Shown: positions 26,750 to 35,397 of the stretch, piece after piece
Position numbering within the stretch: position 1 is the stretch's first letter
Layout of the letters: each line of letters starts with the position of its first letter
Position numbers and translations under genes: made by a program
The notes under the pieces: model-generated
Told to the model about the DNA's origin: nothing
Seen by the model: the letters and a program-made list of their open reading frames with translations, nothing else
Database searches by the model: none
Assembly: GCA_002478565.1 (NCBI GenBank)
Contig: DLPC01000022.1
Span: forward strand, 557-64,556
Direction of reading: 5' to 3'
Origin: Flavobacteriales bacterium UBA7468
GTDB taxonomy: Bacteria; Bacteroidota; Bacteroidia; Flavobacteriales_D; Crocinitomicaceae
DNA: 64,000 bases

Positions 26750-27862
26750 ATGCGCGTCGGTATCAACACCAGATCATTGCTTGGTTTCAAAATGGAAGGT
26801 TTTGGGAATTACACGCTCGAACTAGTGCTGCGCATTTGCAAAAACAACCCTGAACATCAGTTTTATTTATATTTTGATCGAGCGGTTGCACCTCAATATA
26901 CTTTTCCCGAGAATGTAGTTTGTCATGCAGTCTTTCCTCCCACACGCCATCCCCTTTTATATATTTTGTGGTTTCAGTGGTCTTTGAAACGCAAGTTAAA
27001 AAAAGATCAAATAGAGGTATTTTGGTCCCCAGATGGCATGTTGCCTCTTGGGCTAAATATTCCGACGTTAGCAAGCATTCATGACCTAAATTTTGAACAT
27101 TTCCCTAAAGACCTCCCGCGTATTGTCTCTGCGTATTACAGGTACTTTTTTCCAAAATTTGCCCAACAAGCCACCAAAATTATCACGGTATCCCAAACAA
27201 CAAAAGCAGACATCGTGGCTTGTTATCAATTGCCTTCAGATCGAATTTCAGTTATCTATAATGGGGTTAATAAAGCCTATCAAGCACTGAGTGCTGAGCA
27301 AAAAATACGATTCATTACGGAGCAACAACTTCCCAAGAACTACTTTTTATTTGTAGGCTCGTTGCATCCGAGAAAAAATATCAAGCGACTGTTAGCTGCT
27401 TTCCAACTATTTGCTGCAAATGATACGGATACTGCGTTGGTTATAGTCGGGTCAGCGATGTGGCAGACACAAGCATTTGAAATTCAGGCAGAATTTAAAA
27501 ACCGAATTCTATTTTTAGGGCATGTAGACACGCTTCATCTAGCTCAGATCATGGCCGCTGCCACTGCTTTTATTTATATTCCCTATTTTGAAGGATTCGG
27601 CATGCCACTTGCAGAGGCGATGGCCACTCAAACCCCAATTTTAGCGGGGAACAAGAGCTGTTTACCTGAAATAGCCGCAGATGCCGCATTATTTGTTGAT
27701 CCTTTTCAGATTCAAGACATTGCTCAAGGCATGCAACAAATAAAAAATGACGTAGCTTTGCAAACCGAACTCAAGCAAAAAGGCCTTGAACGTGTCAAAG
27801 CCTTTGATTGGGATCATGCTGCAACGCTGGTTTGGCATGAAATTAAAAATTTGGTTTCGTAG
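26750..27862 (+). CDS. Glycosyltransferase family 4 (GT-B fold)
   Basis: A 370-residue enzyme. GFGNYTLELVLRI marks the acceptor-side start, ASIHDLNFEHFP the middle, SLHPRKNIKRLLAAF the inter-domain lysine region, and IYIPYFEGFGMPLAEAMATQTPIL the donor-phosphate-binding E-x7-E motif (E in FEGFGMPLAE). This is a clear GT4 member (mannosyl- or related transferase). The start at 26750 is 2 bases after the upstream stop; an earlier ATG at 26681 lies in that gene. Its last codons and stop (27860-27862) are shared with tRNA-Arg: the final residues L-V-S and the stop come from the tRNA's acceptor strand and bases 8-10. Confidence 0.93.
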   Translation: MRVGINTRSLLGFKMEGFGNYTLELVLRICKNNPEHQFYLYFDRAVAPQYTFPENVVCHAVFPPTRHPLLYILWFQWSLKRKLKKDQIEVFWSPDGMLPLGLNIPTLASIHDLNFEHFPKDLPRIVSAYYRYFFPKFAQQATKIITVSQTTKADIVACYQLPSDRISVIYNGVNKAYQALSAEQKIRFITEQQLPKNYFLFVGSLHPRKNIKRLLAAFQLFAANDTDTALVIVGSAMWQTQAFEIQAEFKNRILFLGHVDTLHLAQIMAAATAFIYIPYFEGFGMPLAEAMATQTPILAGNKSCLPEIAADAALFVDPFQIQDIAQGMQQIKNDVALQTELKQKGLERVKAFDWDHAATLVWHEIKNLVS

Positions 27863-27924
27863 TTCAACGGATAGAATAAGCGTTTCCTAAACGTTTGATC
27901 CAGGTTCGATTCCTGGCGAGACCA
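27853..27924 (+). tRNA. tRNA-Arg (anticodon CCT), overlapping a coding end
   Basis: A 72-base cloverleaf: acceptor GGTTTCG pairs with CGAGACC (one G-T pair), D arm GTTC/GAAT, anticodon stem AGCGT/ACGTT around TTCCTAA (anticodon CCT), T arm CCAGG/CCTGG around TTCGATT, discriminator A, no encoded CCA. Its first 10 bases are also the last 10 bases of the glycosyltransferase gene, including the TAG stop. It ends one base before the stop codon of the convergent carbonic anhydrase gene. No integrase or repeated attachment sequence is nearby. Confidence 0.96.
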
Positions 27925-28560
27925 CTACAAATCTAATTTGTACACATCACTTAATGAATCGTTATCTTTCAGGGTAACCTTCATATCATTGATGAGCCCG
28001 TCATGGATGTCATAAACCCAACCATGAACATGGACTTCTTGGCCTCTCTCCCAGGCAGATTGCACGATAGAAGTTTTTCCTAGATCAAGTACCTGTTCAA
28101 AGACATTTATCTCTACAAAACGGTTGAATCTTTGTGTTTCGTCTTGAATTGCATCTAATTCTTCGTGGTGAAAACGATAAACATCTTTGATGTGGCGAAT
28201 CCAGTTGTCAATGAGTCCAATATGTTTGTTTGTCATGGCAGCTTGGACGCCACCACAACCATAATGTCCACAAACAATAATATGCTTGACTTGAAGAACA
28301 TTCACCGCATAATCTAAAACTGATAGCATATTCATATCAGAATGTACAACCATGTTGGCAATGTTTCTGTGAACAAATACTTCTCCTGGTCCAGCACCTA
28401 TGATTTCATTTGCTGGAACCCTACTATCTGCACAACCAATCCATAATACGGGTGGTTTCTGTCCCGTAGATAATTTTTTGAAGTAATCTGGGTCTTTTTC
28501 AAGTTTTGTGGATACCCATTTTCTATTGTTTTCGAGTAACTGTTTGTAAAACTTCTCCAT
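27925..28560 (-). CDS. Beta-class carbonic anhydrase
   Basis: A 211-residue cytoplasmic enzyme that interconverts CO2 and bicarbonate. Zinc ligands are C43 in CADSR (with the D45-R47 dyad), H99 and C102 in CGHYGCGG. Length is typical for bacterial beta-class enzymes. It lies one base downstream of a SulP transporter gene, so the two work as a bicarbonate uptake and conversion pair. Its stop codon abuts the tRNA-Arg on the other strand. Confidence 0.97.
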   Translation of the reverse strand: MEKFYKQLLENNRKWVSTKLEKDPDYFKKLSTGQKPPVLWIGCADSRVPANEIIGAGPGEVFVHRNIANMVVHSDMNMLSVLDYAVNVLQVKHIIVCGHYGCGGVQAAMTNKHIGLIDNWIRHIKDVYRFHHEELDAIQDETQRFNRFVEINVFEQVLDLGKTSIVQSAWERGQEVHVHGWVYDIHDGLINDMKVTLKDNDSLSDVYKLDL

Positions 28561-28561
28561 T

Positions 28562-30088
28562 TTAAATATTTATAAATTCGATGCGTTGATGCAATTCTAA
28601 TTCAGCGCTTAATTTGTATTCGTAGAGTGCTTCAAGCACATCTTGATCGATACTTTTTGTTCTTGAAGCATCCACCGTGACTCTTTTTCCTTTTGAACCA
28701 TAGAGAACCTTCAGAATTCCACCTTTATTTAAAAAGGTAACTTCTTCTGAAAGAATCAACTCTATTGAATCTGCACTTTCAATGAGAGTAAAGTGATTTT
28801 GGTAATTGCGCTTCAAGACATAGAAAATAGCGATTAGTATACCGATACCTATCCCCTTCAGAAGATCCGTGAGTAAAATACTTGCTATCGTTGCAATGAA
28901 AGGAATAAACTGAGAAAGCCCCTTTTGATACATTTCTACAAATAGTGACCACTTTGCTAATTTGTATCCTACTAGGATCAAAACTGCTGCCAATGCTGCC
29001 AATGGAACATGATTCAAGACTGGACCTAAAAATAAAAGTGAAAGCAACAAGAATATACCATGTATGATCGCAGCAAATTTCGATTGACCATTTGCAGCAA
29101 TATTTGCAGAGCTCCTGACGATCACTTGTGTGACAGGAAGGCCGCCAATCAATCCACTCACTAAATTTCCGATACCCTGGGCACGTAGTTCTTTGTTCGG
29201 GTCTGTTTTGTACTTCTTTGGATCTAGTTTATCAGTCGCTTCAACACTTAGAAGTGTTTCTAAGCTTCCTACCAATGCAATAGTGAGTGCAACTGTCCAA
29301 ATTTTTGGAGAAAAAATAAGACTAAAATCGGGCGTGTTAAAAATAGCCCAAAATTGATCTGCATGAGCAATGATAGGGAGTTGTACTAAATGCTGCCCGC
29401 TGAGCTTAATCTGTGTATTGAATAACAAATTGACGATAATACCGGTGAAGACTACCACCAGGGCTCCAGGAATATAAGTTGTCCATTTCTTTGACTTCAT
29501 TACTTTTGTGTCAAAGAGAATCAAAATTAAAATTGATAATATCCCAATGATTACGGCACCTAATTCAAACGCATTGAGTGCATAGAATAATTCTGAAAAG
29601 GTATTGTGACCGTCAAATTGCCAAAATGATTCGTCTCCAAAAAAATCTTTATCATAACCGAGTAGATGAGGGAATTCTTTTAAAATGAGCGTTATGCCTA
29701 TTGCAGCTAACATTCCTTTTATAACTGCAGTTGGAACATATGTTGCAATCATGCCAAAGCGGATGAGACCCAATACAATTTGTATGATGCCAGAAAGGAG
29801 TAAAGCCAACAAAAATGCTTGAAAAGAACCTAATTCTTGAATTGCAGCAATAACAATAGTAATAAGGCCCGCAGCTGGACCACTCACGCCCAATCTTGAA
29901 TTTGAGAAAACGGCAACAATAATTCCTCCAATAATACCGGAAATTATACCCGTTAAAACGTTTGGTAAACCAGTGATTCCCTCTACACTAGTAGAGGCCA
30001 AACCGATACCTAAACATAAAGGAAGTGCAACTAAAAATACTACTAAACCTGCCGGAAGATCTTGCTTCCAGAATTTAAATAAACCCAT
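28562..30088 (-). CDS. SulP family anion transporter, likely bicarbonate
   Basis: A 508-residue inner-membrane transporter with about 10-14 hydrophobic segments, beginning DLPAGLVVFLVALPLCLGIGLAS, the SulP signature region, and GVSGPAAGLITIVIAAI (the anion-binding region). The last 80 residues (SIELILSEEVTFLNKGGI...RVTVDASRT) are a short STAS-like domain. Coupling to carbonic anhydrase suggests bicarbonate rather than sulfate as the substrate, as known for BicA-type and similar SulP-carbonic anhydrase pairs. Confidence 0.92.
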   Translation of the reverse strand: MGLFKFWKQDLPAGLVVFLVALPLCLGIGLASTSVEGITGLPNVLTGIISGIIGGIIVAVFSNSRLGVSGPAAGLITIVIAAIQELGSFQAFLLALLLSGIIQIVLGLIRFGMIATYVPTAVIKGMLAAIGITLILKEFPHLLGYDKDFFGDESFWQFDGHNTFSELFYALNAFELGAVIIGILSILILILFDTKVMKSKKWTTYIPGALVVVFTGIIVNLLFNTQIKLSGQHLVQLPIIAHADQFWAIFNTPDFSLIFSPKIWTVALTIALVGSLETLLSVEATDKLDPKKYKTDPNKELRAQGIGNLVSGLIGGLPVTQVIVRSSANIAANGQSKFAAIIHGIFLLLSLLFLGPVLNHVPLAALAAVLILVGYKLAKWSLFVEMYQKGLSQFIPFIATIASILLTDLLKGIGIGILIAIFYVLKRNYQNHFTLIESADSIELILSEEVTFLNKGGILKVLYGSKGKRVTVDASRTKSIDQDVLEALYEYKLSAELELHQRIEFINI

Positions 30089-30124
30089 TGAAATAAATTA
30101 ATAATGACTAACTAAGAGACTTTA

Positions 30125-30448
30125 TTAACTATGACAAGGCGGTTTAATTGATTGTTGATAATATTCAATAAAATGATGCTGCTGTACAAAGGGAATAACA
30201 GCTTTATCTTTTGAAAGACAAATGAATTGTTCAGAAAAACTCATGTGATTTTCCTCAAAAAAATCATCTGGAAATTCTGATAAATAATCTGCTTCTAGAT
30301 CCTTATTTTGTTCGGAATCTTCTGTTTCTTCAAGTACTAAGACACAAGTATCAGCGTCTGAAAATTGGGACAAACTGATAGGCAATAACACTTTGGTTAC
30401 AAAAACTTGCAACAAAATAAAAAGCACTACACGACCCAAATTTGCCAT
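30125..30448 (-). CDS. Small membrane-anchored or exported protein of unknown function
   Basis: A 107-residue protein with an N-terminal hydrophobic segment (residues 5-25, VVLFILLQVFVTKVLLPISL), then a very acidic stretch (EETEDSEQNKDLEADYL) and a Phe- and His-rich tail ending PPCHS. I do not recognise the family. It is the first gene of a likely operon with SulP (36 bases away) and carbonic anhydrase, and its box TATATTTG lies only 4 bases before the ATG. It may be an accessory to the transporter; that is inference from position only. Confidence 0.7.
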   Translation of the reverse strand: MANLGRVVLFILLQVFVTKVLLPISLSQFSDADTCVLVLEETEDSEQNKDLEADYLSEFPDDFFEENHMSFSEQFICLSKDKAVIPFVQQHHFIEYYQQSIKPPCHS

Positions 30449-30452
30449 ATGA

Positions 30453-30460
30453 CAAATATA
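30453..30460 (-). promoter_or_regulatory. TAnnTTTG box 4 bases before the SulP operon
   Basis: TATATTTG, then TCAT, then the ATG at 30448. It is in the 49-base gap after kbl and predicts a leaderless transcript for the small protein, SulP and carbonic anhydrase genes. Confidence 0.6.
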
Positions 30461-30497
30461 AGGAAAGTTTATAGCGCTGAATAAATATTTAAGAAAA

Positions 30498-31688
30498 CTA
30501 AGAGATTACCTTAAGTTCTTTGCCAACTTTGATAAATGCTGCTATTGCTTTATCGAGATCAGCAATGGAATGAGCCGCCGAGATTTGTGTGCGAATCCTT
30601 GCTTGTCCTTTGGCAACTACTGGATAAAAGAACCCAATTGCATAAACACCTTCATTCAATAATCTGTTGGCAAATTCTTGTGAAAGTGCTGCATCATAGA
30701 GCATAATTGGCACAATAGGTGAGTCTCCTGGTTTGATGTCAAAACCGGCTGCTTTTATGCGTTCTTTGAAATAGGCCGTATTTGCTTCAAGTTTGTCGCG
30801 TAATTCTGTCGTTGAACTCAGCACATCAAATACTTTGATGGATGCGCCAACAATGGCAGGTGCTAAGGAATTTGAAAATAAATAAGGTCTGGATCTTTGG
30901 CGCAACATTTCAATAATTTCTTTCTTGCCTGTAGTGTAGCCTCCCATTGCACCCCCTAAGGCTTTTCCAAGTGTCCCGGTAATGATGTCAACCTTATCCA
31001 TTACACCAAAGTGTTCTGGCACACCACGACCAGTTTTTCCGATAAATCCGGCTGAATGACATTCATCAGTCATCACGAGCGCATCGTATTTCTCAGCCAA
31101 AGCACAAATTTCATCCATTTTAGCTAAGTCTCCGTCCATTGAAAAGACACCATCTGTTACAATAATTCTAAAGCGCTGGGCTTGTGCATCTTGTAATTGT
31201 TTCTCGAGATCTGCCATATCAGAGTGCTTATATCGGTATCGAGCTGCTTTACACAAACGAACCCCGTCGATAATAGAAGCATGATTGAGTTCATCTGAAA
31301 TGATTGCGTCTTGTTCACTAAAAAGCGGTTCAAAAACACCTCCATTGGCATCAAAAGCAGCTGCATAAAGAATCGTATCTTCTGTTCCGTAAAAAGCAGC
31401 TATTTTTCGTTCAAGTTCTTTATGGATATCTTGTGTCCCGCAGATGAAACGAACTGATGACATACCATAACCATGTGTATCAAGTGCTTTTTTTGCCGCA
31501 TCCACTACATCAGGGTGCGAAGATAAACCCAAGTAATTATTCGCACACATGATGACCACATCTTCTCCAGTGCTAACTTGTACATTTGCGCCTTGTGGAG
31601 TTGTGATGATGCGTTCTCGTTTTAATAAGCCGTTTGACTCTATTTGAGACAATTCTTCAGATAAATATTGTTTGATTTTACCGTACAT
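30498..31688 (-). CDS. kbl: Glycine C-acetyltransferase (2-amino-3-ketobutyrate CoA ligase)
   Basis: A 396-residue PLP enzyme that splits 2-amino-3-ketobutyrate with CoA into glycine and acetyl-CoA in threonine breakdown. The N-terminal NNYLGLSSHP, the middle MTDECHSAGFIGKTGRGVPEHF and the PLP lysine in GTLGKALGGAMGGY are clear alpha-oxoamine synthase signatures; length and end fit Kbl. The partner threonine dehydrogenase is not in the window. It starts one base into the stop of the upstream membrane-protein gene (TAATG). Confidence 0.95.
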   Translation of the reverse strand: MYGKIKQYLSEELSQIESNGLLKRERIITTPQGANVQVSTGEDVVIMCANNYLGLSSHPDVVDAAKKALDTHGYGMSSVRFICGTQDIHKELERKIAAFYGTEDTILYAAAFDANGGVFEPLFSEQDAIISDELNHASIIDGVRLCKAARYRYKHSDMADLEKQLQDAQAQRFRIIVTDGVFSMDGDLAKMDEICALAEKYDALVMTDECHSAGFIGKTGRGVPEHFGVMDKVDIITGTLGKALGGAMGGYTTGKKEIIEMLRQRSRPYLFSNSLAPAIVGASIKVFDVLSSTTELRDKLEANTAYFKERIKAAGFDIKPGDSPIVPIMLYDAALSQEFANRLLNEGVYAIGFFYPVVAKGQARIRTQISAAHSIADLDKAIAAFIKVGKELKVIS

Positions 31689-32233
31689 TATGCTTTAATT
31701 TTCTTGTTGAGTAATTGAAATAATAGCTTTGCTTCGGACTCTGTGAGTTTTCTTCCAAACCTGACTTTTTGATTGAAATAATCAAATTCGAAGCGCTCTC
31801 CTCCATTAATCCAAGGTGAACTCTCCCAAACCTCTTGCAGACCTCCTCGTTTAGGAATCTCATATTTGAAATTTTTGATGTTCTCAAAAAAATAAGTGCT
31901 GGTTCTACCGAAATGACGCAGAGATTTTTTCAAATAAAAAGCTTCTTGATCAATTTTAATATATTCTTGACCTCTTAAATTCCATAGAAAACTCATGGTG
32001 ACGCGCCAAGCATAATAAAGCCAAAAAACTAAAAATATCCAGAGAATCAACTGCTCTTGATTTTTGAGCTTCATGACATTCAAGGCCCAGATTACTGTAC
32101 CCCCGATAGCATACCACATCCCTAACCAAGCTCCCATGATTGCGGAAATCCAGGTATTTTTAGAGGGGTCGATGACTATGGTCGTCTTGTCTTTCTGATC
32201 AACAAAACTGATCCGTTTTCCTATCCATTTCAC
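31688..32233 (-). CDS. Hypothetical membrane protein, GTG start
   Basis: A 181-residue protein with two membrane spans near residues 30-52 and 63-82, the rest cytoplasmic and basic. It resembles small PH-like (YcxB type) proteins in layout, but I cannot assign it firmly. The start codon is GTG at 32233, four bases after the box TACTTTTG (32238-32245); no ATG lies near the N-terminus. Its stop overlaps the kbl start by one base, so it is the first gene of a kbl operon. Confidence 0.7.
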   Translation of the reverse strand: MKWIGKRISFVDQKDKTTIVIDPSKNTWISAIMGAWLGMWYAIGGTVIWALNVMKLKNQEQLILWIFLVFWLYYAWRVTMSFLWNLRGQEYIKIDQEAFYLKKSLRHFGRTSTYFFENIKNFKYEIPKRGGLQEVWESSPWINGGERFEFDYFNQKVRFGRKLTESEAKLLFQLLNKKIKA

Positions 32234-32237
32234 AATA

Positions 32238-32245
32238 CAAAAGTA
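32238..32245 (-). promoter_or_regulatory. TAnnTTTG box 4 bases before a GTG start
   Basis: TACTTTTG, then TATT, then GTG at 32233. It lies 4 bases downstream of the gldN terminator (32250-32278), so transcription of the kbl operon restarts here. Confidence 0.6.
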
Positions 32246-32249
32246 AATG

Positions 32250-32278
32250 AAAAAAGCCCCACTTTGCAGTGAGGCTTT
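32250..32278 (-). terminator. Intrinsic terminator of the gldKLMN operon
   Basis: On the minus strand AAAGCCTCAC pairs with GTGGGGCTTT (one T-G pair) around a 6-base loop, then TTTTTT. It lies 24 bases after the gldN stop codon at 32303 and closes the T9SS operon. Confidence 0.85.
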
Positions 32279-32302
32279 ATTTAAATTAATTCGGGTGAAA
32301 TC

Positions 32303-33568
32303 TTAGTAATTCCAGAGGTCATGCTCCCAGTTACGGATGCTTTCCTTAACTCGTTCAGACTCATATAGAGCTTCTACACCAAATTTGTAATCTTCGATTT
32401 CGCGATCAAATTTGTCAGAGACTTTGTAAATCGTAGAAGAAAACTTGCGCTTCCAGAATAAGTCATCAAAAGACATCCATTGTGCATCGTTCTTGTCGTT
32501 GTAAACATAGTAGTTTACTAATACATTGCGCAGTTCGTCAAAATATAACCAGAACATTTCGCGTTCTTCGACACGTCCTGTATATTCTTCAAACTTACCA
32601 TTGGCCAAACGCATTGGCATCCCGTTTTCATTGTAAAACAACAAGCTTCCTCTTGAACTCAATTCTCCTGGACCCGGTGCAGCTGCTTCTGCATAACGCG
32701 CAACTGGCGCAATTGCAATAATTCGCTTATCAAGTACCGATCGTTCTTTGTCAAAATACCAATCTTCCTTAATATAATAAGCAACGATGCAACTAGAATT
32801 AAGATACATTGTGATGCGGTCCTTTCTAACAAAACCACCTGGTTCTGTTTGATCCCAAAGTCTTTTCAACTCTTCAAAAGGGTAACGACCTAATTCTTCG
32901 TAGTCGGACTCTGGATTTTTTGCATCTAATGAATCTAGATATTTCTCAAGGGTCTGGTTCGTTTTTTCAACTGACCACTCGTCTTCTGAATAGCGGCGGA
33001 AAATAGTCAATTTCTCACCATTACCCTGACATGTCATCACTGAATTCACAGCTCCTTTGTATGCTTGCGATTCAAAGTAATCGTTCTGGCCGTTTCGAAC
33101 AATTGGATATTTGAGTGAATATCCATCTTCATCACCATATTCATAGAATGGACTATTCACGCGAAATACAGTGAGGTCGCCCAAAATAATATGACGTTGA
33201 ATAATTGTCCATAAAGACCAACGCTTATCATCTTTTAACCAACTAGGATTATCGATATCAGCTGGAGATTTCGGCTTATAAACCGATCCTTCCATTTCAG
33301 AATAATCGAAGAAATCATTCGGAAGAAAAATGTCGTAATTCATTTTCTCACGTGCATCGATGCGTGAAAACACGCGTCGTTGCCAAGTTACATCACTTGC
33401 ACGTACGTATTCGTACTCCACCTTCGAGCGTACAGGCACTTCGTCTTGGATGGCTACACCATCAATTACGCCTCCTGGCAAGGTGTTGTATGGACCACGC
33501 TGAGGACGATCTTGTGCAATCGCATCAAGGGTAACTATACATAATAAAATTAAAACAACATTTTTCAT
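32303..33568 (-). CDS. gldN: T9SS component GldN / PorN
   Basis: A 421-residue periplasmic protein of the type IX secretion system, linked with GldK in a ring at the outer membrane. A signal peptide (MKNVVLILLCIVTLDAIAQ) precedes PQRGPYNTLPGGVIDGVA and DVTWQRRVFSRIDAREKMNYDIFLP, conserved GldN segments. Length is somewhat above the usual 290-350 residues, mainly through the C-terminal half. It is the last gene of the gldKLMN operon, 15 bases after gldM, and ends before a strong terminator. Confidence 0.96.
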   Translation of the reverse strand: MKNVVLILLCIVTLDAIAQDRPQRGPYNTLPGGVIDGVAIQDEVPVRSKVEYEYVRASDVTWQRRVFSRIDAREKMNYDIFLPNDFFDYSEMEGSVYKPKSPADIDNPSWLKDDKRWSLWTIIQRHIILGDLTVFRVNSPFYEYGDEDGYSLKYPIVRNGQNDYFESQAYKGAVNSVMTCQGNGEKLTIFRRYSEDEWSVEKTNQTLEKYLDSLDAKNPESDYEELGRYPFEELKRLWDQTEPGGFVRKDRITMYLNSSCIVAYYIKEDWYFDKERSVLDKRIIAIAPVARYAEAAAPGPGELSSRGSLLFYNENGMPMRLANGKFEEYTGRVEEREMFWLYFDELRNVLVNYYVYNDKNDAQWMSFDDLFWKRKFSSTIYKVSDKFDREIEDYKFGVEALYESERVKESIRNWEHDLWNY

Positions 33569-33583
33569 AACAATGAAATTTGA

Positions 33584-35341
33584 TTACGGTTTAACGGTCA
33601 ATACACCTTGCATTGAGTTCTTTCCACCGGTACCAGTATAACTGATATCTACAACCACTTTCGCTCCTGCTTTTGCTTTCTGTACAGCACTTGCTGGGAT
33701 TACAGAACCAGAGAATTTGATTGGCTGGTCATTACCAATAGTGATTTCACCACCGATAATATTAAAGTTTGCTTTTAACGGGCTATCTTTCAAACCGAGT
33801 GCAATACGTGCGCCCGAACTCTTGCTAATTTTAGCATCAAGAATTTCTGGCTTAGGAAAAGATTTCACCTTATACTTGAAAGTTCCGTAAGACTTAGATT
33901 TTCCATCTTTATCTTTTCCACTTAGTGTAATTGTAACAGAAGTTGCGTTTCCTGGAGTTACTAAATAACCGTCGTATTTCACGCCTTCGTCAGTCCAAGA
34001 AGACTTTCTTGAACTACCACCTGCGACAGAAATTGACGAACTAACTGCTCCAGCTACAACCGGAACAACTTTGTTATCGTAATTTCTATAAAGAACAGCC
34101 ATTTCTGGTAACGCAATTGAACCTTGGGCTTTTACAACAGCCACTTTCCATTGCCAATCTTTGGTATACGGAACACCCGATTTGTTTGTTACTGTAACTT
34201 TACCGTTAACTGTCATATCTGAAGCACCAGCTCTTACTTTGATTCGACCGATACCGTCTTTTACCTCTACACTACCTGTGCTTGAGGTAACTACAGGATT
34301 TTTATCAGAATCGTAAGCAGCCATGGTAACAAGTAATTCAACTTCTTCGCCAGAAGTAGCGACCCCTGGGCCACTTACCAATTCTTGAATTTTGTTGAAT
34401 GAGAATTCACCAGTGGTTACTTTTGATTTCAGTAAGTTAACGGCTTTGGCGCGTGCACTCAAGATTTCATTTTGCAAAGAACTCAAAGAAGCCAAAGCAC
34501 CTACTAATGGAGCGTGGTCGAAGGTACGGCCTAACCAATGGATGTTTTTTGCTTCATGGTGGTCATCAAACTCTTGTTTTGTTAACTCTTGGTAGATAGA
34601 AACAAGCGCTTCCATGTCTTCTGGATTCACTTTGTTGCCTGGAGCTTTGAACATTTTGTCAATTTTCTTAGCTAGGTCTTGGAAATCTTTATAGTCATTG
34701 ATATCAGTAACCTTTACTTTCCAGGTGTTTTTCTCACCTTCTTTGTAATTACCAGCAATTTCTACAATTGACTTTCTTAAACTGTTGTAGTCCTTCCAAA
34801 GTTTCGTTCCTTTTTTAGTCGGATCAACTTTGGAGATTTCTGAACCTACGATTTCGTGCATAGGCACATCGAAGTTGTCTTTTTGTTGGATAGCTTGCAA
34901 ATACAAACGTGCCGGTAAAAGAGGCGTTTTAGGATCGTATTTTTTCCAAACGATTGCTTCTTTAACGTTAGGCTTCGCTGTTTGAATACTTTCTGGACCT
35001 TCCACTTTAGAAATCAATTCAAACTTGATTTCGTCTACATATTTGATAAATGCACCGACATTTTTGTCGATTTTTTCAATCATTCCAAGATATTTCTTGA
35101 TTTTCTCAGCTTTTGCACGACCAGCCTCATCTTTTGTAACAGACGAAAGCTCTGATATTAGTGACCCCTTTGCTGTTTCACCACGGTCGTATTGCGTGAT
35201 GCTGCCACGCTGAATGTTGTCTTCAATCGCTACAAATGCATCTAAGATTTGTTTAGATACGTTCAAAGCGAGAAGTGCAGTTAATACCAAGTACATCAGA
35301 CCGATCATCTTCTGTCTTGGTGTTTCCTTACCACCTGCCAT
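33584..35341 (-). CDS. gldM: T9SS motor component GldM / PorM
   Basis: A 585-residue protein that spans the periplasm and passes motor force from GldL to the outer-membrane ring. The N-terminal MAGGKETPRQKMIGLMYLVLTALLALNVS is the single inner-membrane helix; the body is a chain of beta domains (about 200-585). Length is close to GldM elsewhere (500-520) with some extra. It lies between gldL (56 bases upstream) and gldN. Confidence 0.97.
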   Translation of the reverse strand: MAGGKETPRQKMIGLMYLVLTALLALNVSKQILDAFVAIEDNIQRGSITQYDRGETAKGSLISELSSVTKDEAGRAKAEKIKKYLGMIEKIDKNVGAFIKYVDEIKFELISKVEGPESIQTAKPNVKEAIVWKKYDPKTPLLPARLYLQAIQQKDNFDVPMHEIVGSEISKVDPTKKGTKLWKDYNSLRKSIVEIAGNYKEGEKNTWKVKVTDINDYKDFQDLAKKIDKMFKAPGNKVNPEDMEALVSIYQELTKQEFDDHHEAKNIHWLGRTFDHAPLVGALASLSSLQNEILSARAKAVNLLKSKVTTGEFSFNKIQELVSGPGVATSGEEVELLVTMAAYDSDKNPVVTSSTGSVEVKDGIGRIKVRAGASDMTVNGKVTVTNKSGVPYTKDWQWKVAVVKAQGSIALPEMAVLYRNYDNKVVPVVAGAVSSSISVAGGSSRKSSWTDEGVKYDGYLVTPGNATSVTITLSGKDKDGKSKSYGTFKYKVKSFPKPEILDAKISKSSGARIALGLKDSPLKANFNIIGGEITIGNDQPIKFSGSVIPASAVQKAKAGAKVVVDISYTGTGGKNSMQGVLTVKP

Positions 35342-35397
35342 TTTCTTTAATTTTTAATATTTGTTAAATAATAATTTGTTCGAATTAAAGAAAGGGA

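Noticed and set aside
27853..27924. tRNA-Arg as an attachment site of a mobile element
   Set aside because: No integrase gene, no direct repeat of the tRNA 3' end and no foreign-looking genes lie next to it.
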